A model generated the notes under the pieces. The model was given only the letters and a program-made list of their open reading frames with translations, was not told where the DNA came from and did no database searches. 35,762 bases of DNA, from positions 1 to 35,762 of the forward strand of contig JAIPAP010000038.1 of NCBI GenBank assembly GCA_021740045.1. The letters are read 5' to 3'. The DNA is from Bacteroidales bacterium. GTDB lineage: Bacteria > Bacteroidota > Bacteroidia > Bacteroidales > JAIPAP01. Below are positions 17,003-26,100 of the stretch, one piece after another (the first letter of the stretch is position 1; each line of letters begins with the position of its first letter). Both the position numbers and the translations under genes were made by a program.

Positions 17003-17401
17003 ATGAAGGAAATAACTATAGCTTTTTTATTGGTACTGCTCATAGCTGCCTGTGCAACCCACGAAAAACATACCTTAACGGTAACCGCTACAGCCTATAA
17101 TACACTTCCCCGTCAAACCAATCGTTATCACTCACTAGTAGGTGCCTGGGGCGATTCACTTAAACCGGGGATGAAGGTAATTGCCGTCTCCCGCGATCTG
17201 ATCAAAAAAGGATTGCATCGGGGACAAAAAGTAAAAATAAAAGGCTTAAAGGGTAAATATACGGTTATGGATAAAATGAATAAGCGATGGGCCAAACGCA
17301 TTGATATCTACATGGGTAACGATAAGGAAAAAGCATTGGAATGGGGCAAGAAAAAAGTGGAAATCACATGGTATACCCCAGCCGGCAACAACGACAATTG
17401 A
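17003..17401 (+). CDS. 3D-domain lipoprotein (RlpA/MltA-type double-psi barrel)
   Basis: The 132-residue protein starts with a lipoprotein signal peptide ending LLIAAC (Cys17). The mature part is a 3D domain, named for three conserved aspartates: GAWGD (D51), YTVMD (D90) and RIDIYMG (D101), with the TATAYN motif at its start. The domain is a small double-psi beta-barrel related to the catalytic domain of MltA and RlpA lytic transglycosylases, so a role in peptidoglycan remodelling is likely but not shown. The start is 11 nt after the dprA stop; a longer in-frame reading beginning inside dprA was rejected because the signal peptide begins here. Confidence 0.82.
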   Translation: MKEITIAFLLVLLIAACATHEKHTLTVTATAYNTLPRQTNRYHSLVGAWGDSLKPGMKVIAVSRDLIKKGLHRGQKVKIKGLKGKYTVMDKMNKRWAKRIDIYMGNDKEKALEWGKKKVEITWYTPAGNNDN

Positions 17402-17428
17402 TTTTTAAGTTATTTTGCCGTATCTTTA
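17398..17428 (+). promoter_or_regulatory. Possible promoter TTG-N20-TATCTTTA for the SPOR lipoprotein
   Basis: TTG (17398-17400, overlapping the stop codon of the previous gene) and TATCTTTA (17421-17428) are separated by 20 bp. The -7 element has one mismatch. The leader to the ATG at 17520 would be about 85 nt. Confidence 0.4.
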
Positions 17429-17519
17429 CACTTTATTAGTTGGTTTGGTTACCACTAAGTGTTTCCTAAACCTATAATGATAGATGAAATAAAAACAATC
17501 ATAAATTAATGCTATTCAT

Positions 17520-17972
17520 ATGAAAAAGTTAATCCCATTTCTCCTTTCAGTGGTCATGCTAATGGCTTTGAATTCATGCGACTTCCTTGGATTGAGCTCA
17601 GATAAGGAGAAAAAAGAAACAAAAAAAGAGGTCAAGAAGGAAGATGCACAAAAAGCCCAGCCCAAAAAGGTGGAGAAAGAAAAACCCAAGCCGATTGAAA
17701 AACAGCCCACCGAAAAAGAGCACCAGCAAATGGCCCAGGATAAATATTTTCTTATCATGGAGAGTTTTAAGGTGCCCGAAAATGCCGTGGCTTATAACAA
17801 AAAACTCAAGGAAGAGGGATTTGAATCACAGATCATAAAGCGGGATAATGGCTTTCATTGTGTTTCATACAAAAGTTTCCTTGATAAAAGGAAAGCCATC
17901 CAAGCGCTGAAACAAGACCGGCAGGATACCGCCAGATCAGATGTTTGGATTGTTAAGAAAGAAGGTGCATAA
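17520..17972 (+). CDS. SPOR-domain lipoprotein
   Basis: This 150-residue protein has a lipobox LNSC (Cys20), a highly charged Lys/Glu/Pro linker (about 28-70, KKETKKEVKKE and KPKPIEKQPTEKE) and a C-terminal SPOR-like domain (about 75-147: KYFLIMESFKVPENAVAYNK, FESQIIKRDNGFHCVSYKSF, then DVWIVKK). SPOR domains bind glycan strands lacking stem peptides, found at division septa, so the protein is probably a periplasmic septal or envelope protein. The stop lies 6 nt from the stop of the convergent PrsW-like gene, with no terminator hairpin between them. Confidence 0.82.
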   Translation: MKKLIPFLLSVVMLMALNSCDFLGLSSDKEKKETKKEVKKEDAQKAQPKKVEKEKPKPIEKQPTEKEHQQMAQDKYFLIMESFKVPENAVAYNKKLKEEGFESQIIKRDNGFHCVSYKSFLDKRKAIQALKQDRQDTARSDVWIVKKEGA

Positions 17973-17978
17973 CATAGA

Positions 17979-18659
17979 TTATTTCAGGTAAGGCAGGTCA
18001 TCTTCGGATAAGCGAACGGCTTTTACCACAAGCGCTAAGCTTATTACTGCCAAACCGATTGCCAGGATATAGAACAAATCAAGGTCGTTTGTCATCAGGC
18101 TTAGTTCGAACAGCCCATGAAAGAAGACAGCGGCCAAAAGGCCTGTTCCATAATCGATAAACATATTCTTTCTGAACTTTCCAAAACCCACAAAAAAACC
18201 CATAACCAAAGCTATCATAAAAAGCATTGGGCCGTGGGCATATACCCTTAATATAAGGTTCTTATCCATGCCATAGCCAAGCGCATAATACAATACCATA
18301 ACCGTACTCAATCCCATGGCTATCATGACCGTAAAAATGATTCCATCCGAAGGATTTTTAAAAGTATTTTTAGGGACATTATATAACCTTAACATCAAGA
18401 ACTTTCCGAATTCCCTTACGCCTCCAACAACTATAAATCCATAAAAGGCAGTCCTCCGTATGCTTTTAAAAGGGTTAAGGTTGAGAACTTCAGCCAGGTA
18501 CTCGGCAATAATCACCAGCACAAACACAGCAACCCCCAGCATAAACGATACAATAAGCTGAGAATAATTACCTTCCGGGAATTTAAAGCGTATATATAGA
18601 TATACAAAAAGCGCCAAAAGAGGCGAAATAATCAGGGATGGTACGATCCAAGGTTCCAT
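17979..18659 (-). CDS. PrsW-like intramembrane protease family protein, divergent active site
   Basis: The 226-residue protein has about seven to eight membrane helices. Its order of motifs matches PrsW-family (Abi/CAAX-protease-related) proteins: REFGKFLMLRLY (82-93) in place of EExxKFL, FKNPSDGIIF (100-109), a helix where FEN is usual but here STVMVLYY (118-125), YAHGPMLFMI with H142, and FFHGLFEL with H181 and E185. PrsW of Bacillus cleaves an anti-sigma factor. Here one Glu of the EE pair is Arg and the E-N pair is lost, so catalysis may be altered or absent. The gene is divergent from the cupin/rsgA unit. Confidence is moderate: the overall pattern fits well, but function is uncertain. 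Confidence 0.6.
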   Translation of the reverse strand: MEPWIVPSLIISPLLALFVYLYIRFKFPEGNYSQLIVSFMLGVAVFVLVIIAEYLAEVLNLNPFKSIRRTAFYGFIVVGGVREFGKFLMLRLYNVPKNTFKNPSDGIIFTVMIAMGLSTVMVLYYALGYGMDKNLILRVYAHGPMLFMIALVMGFFVGFGKFRKNMFIDYGTGLLAAVFFHGLFELSLMTNDLDLFYILAIGLAVISLALVVKAVRLSEDDLPYLK

Positions 18660-18694
18660 GAGCTATTTTTTAATTTAAAAGTAGTAAATGTTAT

Positions 18695-18702
18695 TATCTT
18701 TG
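18695..18702 (+). promoter_or_regulatory. -7 element TATCTTTG for the cupin-rsgA unit
   Basis: TATCTTTG is an exact TAnnTTTG match 46 bp before the cupin ATG, giving a leader near 40 nt. A -33 TTG is not evident. Confidence 0.45.
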
Positions 18703-18748
18703 TTAGTGTTGCCAATGTTAAAGTTGTGTTAAAAGTAATTAAAAATGT

Positions 18749-19024
18749 ATGAATATGGGTAATGTGGACATTAAAAAACTTTCGGATGAAGAGGTTAAAA
18801 ACCGCGGCATTCTTGAATGGCCCATTTGGGAGAAAGAAATCTCCCGTTTTGAATGGGAATACGATTCGGAAGAAGAATGTTTGATACTTGACGGCGAAGT
18901 TACCGTGGAAACCGATGAGGGTAACTATAATATCAAAGCCGGTGATTTTGTTACCTTTCAAAAAGGATTGAAGTGCGTATGGGACATCAAAAAGCCCATT
19001 CGTAAACATTACAATTTTAAATAA
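18749..19024 (+). CDS. Small cupin-domain protein (DUF861/EutQ-like)
   Basis: The 91-residue protein is a single cupin barrel: SRFEWEYDSEEECLILDGEV, then VTVETDEGNYNIKAGDFVTF and FQKGLKCVWDIKKPIRKHYN. This is the cupin_3 (DUF861) pattern, where G-D-x-V/F follows the second strand. The metal-binding histidines of classical cupins are largely replaced (E-E-C, and no H-x-H), so metal binding is doubtful. Its stop codon is one nucleotide from the TTG start of rsgA, implying translational coupling. Its function is unknown. An in-frame ATG two codons later is an equally good start. Confidence 0.8.
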   Translation: MNMGNVDIKKLSDEEVKNRGILEWPIWEKEISRFEWEYDSEEECLILDGEVTVETDEGNYNIKAGDFVTFQKGLKCVWDIKKPIRKHYNFK

Positions 19025-19025
19025 T

Positions 19026-19964
19026 TTGGAAGGAATTGTTATAAAAACCACCGGGAGCTGGCACACCGTCAGAACCGATGCGGGAGAACATGTAGAGTGC
19101 AAGCTTAAAGGCAAGTTCAAGATCAAAGGCATTAAAACAACCAATCCCGTTGCCGTTGGGGACAAAGTAATTTTTAACTACCAACAGGAAAAAGGCGTGG
19201 GATTGATCACACATATTCATCAGCGGGAGAATTACATCATCCGCAGGGCAACCAAGCTGTCAAAGGTTTCCCATATAATTGCTACCAATATCGATTATGC
19301 CTATGTGATGGCAACCATTGCCGGCCCTAAAACCACCACCGGTTTTATCGATCGTTTCCTGGTAACCACTGAGGCTTATCATATTCCGGGCCGGATTATT
19401 TTTAACAAAATAGATCTATACAGCCAACAGCAGAAAAAAGAGCTGGATGAGATGATCAACCTATACGAATCGGTGGGTTATGAATGCTTCAAGGTGTCGG
19501 CAGTTACCGGCGAAAATGTTGAAGAATTAAAGGAAGAACTAAAGGATAAGATCAACTTGATTTCGGGACACTCAGGTGTTGGAAAATCCAAGCTCATCAA
19601 CCTGATGGAGCCCGGTTTGAATATTAAAACAGCCACCATTTCTTCTGTTCATAATAAAGGCAAACATACAACCACCTATCCTGAGATGCACCCGCTTTCA
19701 TTCGGGGGCTTCATTATCGACACACCTGGGATTAAGGAATTTGGGCTTGTGGAATTTAGAAAAGAAGAGATAGCTGAGCGCTTCCCAGAGTTCAGAACCT
19801 ACATGCTCGATTGCCGCTACAACGATTGCACACATGTTCATGAACCGGGCTGTGCTGTAAAAGCCGCACTCGAGCGAGGAGAGATCAGCCAGTCAAGATA
19901 TAATAGTTATCTTCGCATCCTGCAGGATGATTACCTCGACCGGGAGGCTTGGCAATGGCGGTGA
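19026..19964 (+). CDS. rsgA: Ribosome small-subunit-dependent GTPase A
   Basis: The 312-residue protein is a circularly permuted GTPase that aids late 30S subunit maturation. An OB-fold (about 1-68) is followed by the GTPase motifs in permuted order: NKID (127-130, G4), SAVTGEN (158-164, G5), GHSGVGKS (181-188, G1) and DTPG (232-235, G3). A zinc-binding segment follows, C263, C268, H270 and C276 in LDCRYNDCTHVHEPGC, and a helical tail. The start is a TTG one base after the cupin stop codon; the sequence MEGIVIKTTGSW matches the expected N-terminus, and no upstream ATG in frame fits. Length is normal. Confidence 0.96.
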   Translation: MEGIVIKTTGSWHTVRTDAGEHVECKLKGKFKIKGIKTTNPVAVGDKVIFNYQQEKGVGLITHIHQRENYIIRRATKLSKVSHIIATNIDYAYVMATIAGPKTTTGFIDRFLVTTEAYHIPGRIIFNKIDLYSQQQKKELDEMINLYESVGYECFKVSAVTGENVEELKEELKDKINLISGHSGVGKSKLINLMEPGLNIKTATISSVHNKGKHTTTYPEMHPLSFGGFIIDTPGIKEFGLVEFRKEEIAERFPEFRTYMLDCRYNDCTHVHEPGCAVKAALERGEISQSRYNSYLRILQDDYLDREAWQWR

Positions 19965-20039
19965 GGGAGGCAGTATGAAAGTGACGCCAGCATTGGCTTA
20001 AGCTATAATAGTTAGTAAGGATAACCGTCAATGATTATG

Positions 20040-20136
20040 TTAATTGGTTGATTGGTTAATTTGTTGATTTGTATGCTGGTTGATCCGGTTGATCTTTTTT
20101 TCGAAAATACGAATTAACCAGGCAACCAATCAACTG
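20040..20136. repeat. Low-complexity inverted repeat of TTGATTGGTTAA type
   Basis: The region contains TTAATTGGTTGATTGGTTAA at the left and an imperfect complement (ACCAGGCAACCAATCAACTGG) at the right, so it can fold back. The same sequence type appears in inverse orientation at 30202-30250. It occupies most of the 243-bp gap between rsgA and dtd. No gene is seen in it. Confidence 0.6.
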
Positions 20137-20207
20137 GTATTACAGCATATGCTTTATTCAACATTAACAAATAATGTAGTTATTCTGATAAACAAAATTT
20201 CTCTGCT

Positions 20208-20654
20208 ATGCGAGCACTTATACAACGCGTAACCGAAGCATCGGTAGATATTGAAGGAAAAACAATAGGTAAGATAGGCAATGGATTGCTTGTTCTCCTG
20301 GGAATAGAAGATGCCGACAATGAACAGGACATTGAATGGCTTTCGGCTAAAATAGCCAAATTGCGTGTTTTCGACGATGATGATGGTGTAATGAACCGCT
20401 CGGTGGTCGATGTGGACGGCAAGGTATTGCTGGTGAGCCAGTTTACCCTGCATGCCAGTGTAAAAAAAGGCAATCGCCCTAGCTATATTCGCGCATCAAA
20501 GCCTGACGTAGCCATCCCGCTTTATGAAAAATTCAAAGCTCAGCTCGAAAAGGATACCGGAAAGCCTGTTGAAACCGGCGAGTTCGGCGCCATGATGGAT
20601 ATTTCCCTTGTCAACAGTGGGCCCGTGACCATCTTTATTGATTCTAAGAATTAA
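20208..20654 (+). CDS. dtd: D-aminoacyl-tRNA deacylase
   Basis: The 148-residue protein hydrolyses D-amino acids wrongly attached to tRNA, and glycine mischarged on tRNA-Ala. It has the two DTD signatures: SQFTLHA (77-83), and NSGPVT (136-141) with the G-cis-P motif that excludes L-amino acids. The GEFGAMM segment (124-130) is also typical. The protein starts MRALIQRVTEASV as in the family and has the standard length. It is on the same strand as rsgA but 243 bp away, across a repeat, so it is probably transcribed separately. The following 80 bp are low-complexity before the convergent TonB receptor gene. Confidence 0.97.
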   Translation: MRALIQRVTEASVDIEGKTIGKIGNGLLVLLGIEDADNEQDIEWLSAKIAKLRVFDDDDGVMNRSVVDVDGKVLLVSQFTLHASVKKGNRPSYIRASKPDVAIPLYEKFKAQLEKDTGKPVETGEFGAMMDISLVNSGPVTIFIDSKN

Positions 20655-20658
20655 ATAT

Positions 20659-20734
20659 CTTATCTCCCGGAGCTCTCCGCCTGTCTCTCCGTCTCTTCGA
20701 TCACTTAGTCTGTCAAAATTCTCCAATCACCGTT
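20659..20734. repeat. CT-rich low-complexity intergenic repeat
   Basis: The gap between dtd and the TonB receptor contains CTCCGCCTGTCTCTCC followed by GTCTCTTCG and ATTCTCCAATCACC. The last 14-mer recurs at about 26591-26604, and GTCTCTTCG recurs at 26622-26630, so the two regions belong to one dispersed family. Confidence 0.55.
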
Positions 20735-23053
20735 CTAAAATCTAAGTGTCACCCCAAAGCTGGGCATGATGGGTAACTGATAAACCGTTTCACCTGTAAT
20801 CCGGTCGCGGTAAAACACATTATCGCGGTTGTATACATTAGTTACGCTGGCATTGGCCTCCAACTTGGTATATTTGGTAAATTCATAGGTATATTTTACA
20901 CTAAGGTCGAAACGGTGATATGTGGGTAGCCGGCCTTCATTCAAATCAGCATACAGGAGGGCAAGTTCACCGTTTTCCTCAGTAAAATCGGAATTGATGC
21001 CACCCTCAAAATGAATACGTTCGTAAAAGCTTTGGGTTTGGGTAAACGGAAACCCCGAGCCGAAGTTCCACCGGGCATTAATCTCCCACTCATAGTTGGG
21101 GCCCAGAAGGTAAGAGGCGACAAAATTCACATTATGCCTGCGGTCGTAATGGGGAGGATAGGTCTTCTGCCCATCGTAACGGTTCACATAAGCAAAACTA
21201 TACACGCCCCAAAGGTATGCGCGTCCGAAATCATATTTTAATGACAGGTCAATTCCTTCAGCATCGCCCGTTTCAATAATGAAGTCCTTTTTCAAACGGT
21301 CGGGTTTATCGATGTAATCTGAGTTGTCTTCAAATATCTTATTCCTGTTCAGGTTGGTAAGCTGGGAAAAGTATTTATAATACGCCTCAACGTTCATCGT
21401 AAGATCACGTGCCAGGTCATACTCCATGCCTACTATGGCATGTTGTGCTTTTTGCAGTTTATGGGTAACCGTTTCTCCGTCGAACTTCTCCTGAACATTG
21501 TCGGGTCCCGAGAGGAATCCATAAAAGAGGTTGACCACGTCACGGTCGGAGCGGGTACTGATGAGGTTTTGGGAATAAAAACCTCCGGCCAGTTTAAAAC
21601 GCATGTTGTCGGTGGCATTATATTTTAAGGCCACACGTGGCTCCGGTGAAATATTCGACAAGGAAGCATACCATTGTAAGCGGAAACTGGGCTCGAAAAT
21701 GAATTTCCCCTTAGTCATCTTATATTTCACATAACCCCCTAATTCAGTAGTATTTTGGGTATTATCGATACTTATTCCCAATGAATTCACGTAATCGAAC
21801 ACGGTTTTAAAACCCATCATTTCCAGGCCGTATTTCACCTTATCTTTCCCCAGGAAATAGGTAAAATCAAGCCCGAGGTTAAAACCGTCGATTGAGCTAT
21901 TGCGTTCACCGGCCGATGCTGGTTGGTAATTGATATCATAAGAGGAATAAGCAAAGTTTCCCTCAAGCAGAGCCGGCGAATCGCCCGGCACCACCACAAA
22001 GTTCATCCCTGCTCCCTGTGAATCCCAATTCAGATCCGAAACACCTTCATAATTAACCCGGTCGGTAAAGTTGAAACCAAACAGATTAAGCTTACTGCCA
22101 TTCGCACCATTCAGCGATATTTTCCCATAATAGTCGGCATAATTATAAGGAAGGCCGGTAGTATCAATATAATCATACAGTTCTTCGGAGGTTTGCTTGA
22201 GATAAGAATTCTTAAATGATAAAATAAACGATGAAGTCCCCCCGCCATCATCCTCTTGTTTTTTAATAGGGCCCTCGAGCAACACATTCGCACCAAAGGT
22301 ATTGGCTCCAATTTTCCCCGAAAGCCGCCGCTTGTTTCCGTCCTTGGTCGTTAAATCCATCACCGAAGAGATCCTTCCGCCATATTCGGCACCAAATCCA
22401 CCGGTGTAGATGTCGGCATTCCTCAGGATATCGGTTTCAAACACCGAAAACAAACCAATGGAATGAAAGGGGTTGTATACCACCATTCCATCGAGCAGCA
22501 CTTTGTTTTGTATGGGTGAACCGCCACGAATGTATAACTGCCCTCCCTGATCGCCGGTAAAGATAACACCGGGTAGTACCTGAAGGTATTGCGCGAGGTC
22601 GGTTTGTCCGCCTATAGTCGGTATTTTCCCTATTTCTTTAGGCGTTATCTTAACCACCGAGGTTTTGGTTTCGGTCTTGGCCGATTGTTTCCGGGCCGAA
22701 ACATTTACCCCCTCGATCATCCGCGATTTGGGCTCGAGGTAAAACTTATCCGACAGGGTCTGGTTAGGCTCGAGCGTAACCTTCACCTTAAGGGAATCAT
22801 ACCCTAAACTATTCACCATCAGATTATAAGAGCCCGGGGGTATTTTCGATATAACAAAATATCCGTTTTCATCCGTTGCTGCTCCAAGTTGTGTTTTTTC
22901 AAGATACACATTGGTGAAAAGCAGTGGTTCACCGGATGATTTATCATAAACAAAACCCCTTATGGAGGCCGTTTGTGCACCTGCAAATAAGGAAGCAAAT
23001 ACCAAAGCAGTTATCAGTAGCAGTTTCGACGAGTAATTATACATAGTCTTCAT
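20735..23053 (-). CDS. TonB-dependent receptor with carboxypeptidase-like N-terminal domain
   Basis: The 772-residue outer-membrane protein has a signal peptide (SKLLLITALVFASLFAGAQT), a CarboxypepD_reg-like domain (about 22-100, IRGFVYDKSSGEPLLFTNVY), a plug domain (about 115-225, with LAQYLQVLPGV, LYIRGGSPIQNKVLLDGMVV and GFGAEYGGRISSVMDL), and a 22-stranded-type barrel ending VTLRF with a C-terminal Phe. It moves a substrate across the outer membrane using TonB energy; the substrate is not predictable. It is shorter than SusC proteins (usually near 1000) and no SusD lies nearby. A TATTTTTG element sits 25 bp upstream of this ATG and would overlap the first codons of the longer reading frame from 23080, so I choose 23053. 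Confidence 0.94.
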   Translation of the reverse strand: MKTMYNYSSKLLLITALVFASLFAGAQTASIRGFVYDKSSGEPLLFTNVYLEKTQLGAATDENGYFVISKIPPGSYNLMVNSLGYDSLKVKVTLEPNQTLSDKFYLEPKSRMIEGVNVSARKQSAKTETKTSVVKITPKEIGKIPTIGGQTDLAQYLQVLPGVIFTGDQGGQLYIRGGSPIQNKVLLDGMVVYNPFHSIGLFSVFETDILRNADIYTGGFGAEYGGRISSVMDLTTKDGNKRRLSGKIGANTFGANVLLEGPIKKQEDDGGGTSSFILSFKNSYLKQTSEELYDYIDTTGLPYNYADYYGKISLNGANGSKLNLFGFNFTDRVNYEGVSDLNWDSQGAGMNFVVVPGDSPALLEGNFAYSSYDINYQPASAGERNSSIDGFNLGLDFTYFLGKDKVKYGLEMMGFKTVFDYVNSLGISIDNTQNTTELGGYVKYKMTKGKFIFEPSFRLQWYASLSNISPEPRVALKYNATDNMRFKLAGGFYSQNLISTRSDRDVVNLFYGFLSGPDNVQEKFDGETVTHKLQKAQHAIVGMEYDLARDLTMNVEAYYKYFSQLTNLNRNKIFEDNSDYIDKPDRLKKDFIIETGDAEGIDLSLKYDFGRAYLWGVYSFAYVNRYDGQKTYPPHYDRRHNVNFVASYLLGPNYEWEINARWNFGSGFPFTQTQSFYERIHFEGGINSDFTEENGELALLYADLNEGRLPTYHRFDLSVKYTYEFTKYTKLEANASVTNVYNRDNVFYRDRITGETVYQLPIMPSFGVTLRF

Positions 23054-23077
23054 GTTATTGTTCTTCGCGTAGGTGCA

Positions 23078-23085
23078 CAAAAATA
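23078..23085 (-). promoter_or_regulatory. -7 element TATTTTTG for the TonB receptor
   Basis: The minus strand reads TATTTTTG, 25 bp upstream of the chosen ATG. No TTG lies at the expected -33 position. It decides between two possible starts because a start at 23080 would place this element inside the coding region. Confidence 0.5.
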
Positions 23086-23134
23086 ATAAAAAAGAACACT
23101 TGCCTGTTACCTGATATTCAATACATCTTAATAT

Positions 23135-26100
23135 CTACTTCATCCCCCGTTTAAAGATCAGGCCAATATTCTTCCGGCCGTCAATTTTAACCACGAGTGG
23201 TTCATCAAAACGGATGTGCCTTATAAACTCATTCTCAAAGGTAGCCGGAAATTGATTCAGATAATCGATATCAAAAAAGCCATCATTGATGTATGGATTA
23301 ATGGTAAAATACCCCACCCGGAACGAGGTCAGGTTTTGAAAAAAGTGTGTGCCCTGGCTGGGGTCAATCTTATAATTTTCCAAACCCGATTCAACAATAA
23401 CCCGGGCTGCCGAGATCTGCGGCCATTTAACCGGTATCCCCAGCCACGGATCGGTTGAGCCCCAGCGGCCCGGCCCTACCAGGATGTAGTTTTTATTTTG
23501 ATTTAAAAATTCCTGGTTCAACGCCCCCACTTTTTCAGCAATATGCTGGTTTTGGGCCGGATCAAAGGTCTCCGGCTTGATGTAAACGAAATCCTTAATG
23601 TTTTTAATGATCCCGTTACCAAGGGCCGAATTGGAATAAATAATGGTATCCTTTTCATCCACCTCCTCCAGGTTGGAGTCGATGGTTTCCTTGTTATCGA
23701 CAATTGGCCTGATCTGGAGCAGGTTAAATATATTAAAGCAATCATTGCCATTATTGAGTTCCACGGCAAATTCAATTTCAACCGGCTTATTCATTTCCCG
23801 CGATCCAATCGCAAGGGCCCTTTGCAAGATATGCGCAAGGGGAAATACTTCGTGGCTAAGGATATTGGTAAAGGTAATGATCTTCTTACCTTCATATTGG
23901 GTTCCATCGCGTATCACATTATTCTGAAAGTCGAAGGTAGAGGCCAGGTGCTTTAACGAACCGTCTTTCTCAGCCTCCTTAACCGGGAGCTTCAAAAGGT
24001 TCACTCCATCGTCAACACTGGGATGAAAGCTGTCGTAATTCAGATCGAGGGCGTAAAAATAGCGCTGGGTTTCGCGCAAAGCCATTTCGGGCGTTGACAG
24101 CTGTAATATTTTTTTAGGATGATGCGGCGAAAAGCGCAGGGTTTGCCCACCGTCAACAATGTATTTTCCAAGTCCCAGGGCAATATTGGCAATACCTTCC
24201 TCAGTCTTTTCATTTTCGATAGGATAAAAATTAATAGAGCGCGCCACCCCTGAGATGGAGGGATAGAACCGCTCGCTGTAACGCCTGCCACAAACTTCCT
24301 GCATTACAATAGCCATTTTTTCCTCATCAATCACATTGCTGGTAGCGGCCATATATGCTTTGCTATCCTTAAAAAAAGCCGAAGCATACACACTTTTAAT
24401 GGCATTGCTCAGCTTTTCGATCATCAATCGCTCATCTTGATGGATATTGGGGATCATATAAGTGGAATAGATGCCGGCAAAGGGCTGATAATGCGAATCT
24501 TCCAGCAGGCTTGACGAACGCACGGCAATGGGATTCCTCACCACCGAAATAAAGGTGTACAAATCCTCATGTAACCTAAAAGGCAACCGGGCATTCACAA
24601 AATGATCCAGGATCTCTTCATCGCTCACATCCTCGGCAAGGGCTATCCGGTACAACTCATTATCCTCCATGAATTCATCGAAGATATCGGTGCAGATCAC
24701 CACGGTGCGCGGAATGCGGATGGTCACATCTTCGTATTGCTCAAAGATCACATTCCGCTTGATAAGTGAATCCAGGAAGGCCAGCCCACGGGCTTTTCCA
24801 CCAATGGAACCCTCTCCTATCCTTGAAAAGCTCAAGTATTCATCGAAATTTTCCCGATTAAACTCGGCTATGGTTCCCCTCGATTTATTGAGCCGGAAAT
24901 TAGCAATGGCATCGAAAATAAAGCGGCGGATGTCATCCAGGTCGTTAAAATCCTCGGGTTTTAATTCCTTGAACAGCTCGGCCAGCGGAAACAGCGCCCT
25001 GGCACGTAACCATTTGGAAAAATGATTGCGGTAGATGTGATATTTGAAAACATCGTCGGGGATGTCGAACAACTTCTGCTGAAAAGATTTCAAATCCTGT
25101 GCTCGGGTAATTACGCGGCCGGTCTTGGGATCGGTGAACTTAAAATCGCCAAAGGCAAAAAACTCTGATATAAAATTGCGCAGCTCTATCGACAGGGTTT
25201 TGGAGTGCTTATGGATAAATCCCACCTTTAGCTTTTTGGCCACGCGTTCATTGGAGTCGTCGGACGATTGCAGCAGCAGCGGCATAAACGGATCATCGTT
25301 CTTAACCTTCTGACAAAGCTTAATGCCGGCCTGATCATCTTTAACGCCGTTGCGTTTATATTTCATATCGGTGATGATACCCAGCAAGTTGTTTTTGTAC
25401 TTTTCATAAAAAACAATGGCCTCTTCATAAGTAGTTGCCAGGAGAATTTTTGGCCGGCCCCGCATGCGAAGCATCTGCTGGTGCTCGTTCAATCCCTCGG
25501 TCATAAAGGCTTTGGATTGCTTAAAGATGATCTTGTATATGTTGGGCAGGTAGCTGGAATAAAAGCGGATAGAGTCCTCCACCAGGATAATGGTTTGCAC
25601 CCCCACTTCATTCACATCATTCTCCACATTCATTTTATCCTCTATCAACTTGATGATGGCCAGCAAAATATCCGAATTCCCCAGCCAGCTAAAGATATAA
25701 TCGATGGCGCTATATTCCTTTTGATCCACTTTAAGCGTAACTTCACGCGAAAAAGGGGTAAGCACCACGATGGGTTTGTTGGGGTATTCCTCCTTGATGT
25801 TTTCTGCCAGATCGAAAGTATCCTGCTCCTCCCCACTCAACATCACGATCACCAGGTCGATGTTTTCCTCTTCAAGGGTACGGAAGGCTTCTTCGGTGGA
25901 AGTAACCTGGAAAAACTGCGGTGGATAGCGCAGGTTAAGCGAAACGTATTCATTAAAGATCTGTTCATCGATGCGGCCGTCACCCTCCAAAATAAAAGCA
26001 TCATAGGCGCTGGAGATTAACAGCACGTGGTAGATCCGCTTTTTCATCAGGTTGATAAAAGCCGTATCGCTAAAAAACTGCTTCTTCGACAAGAGCTCAC

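Noticed and set aside
20735-23053. SusC-type glycan importer
   Set aside because: The protein is much shorter than SusC and no SusD gene is adjacent; a general TonB receptor is the safer call.
25268-26020. Open reading frame of 250 codons on the plus strand
   Set aside because: It is antisense to the receiver-domain protein, whose minus-strand translation has clear domains; the composition is that of a shadow frame.
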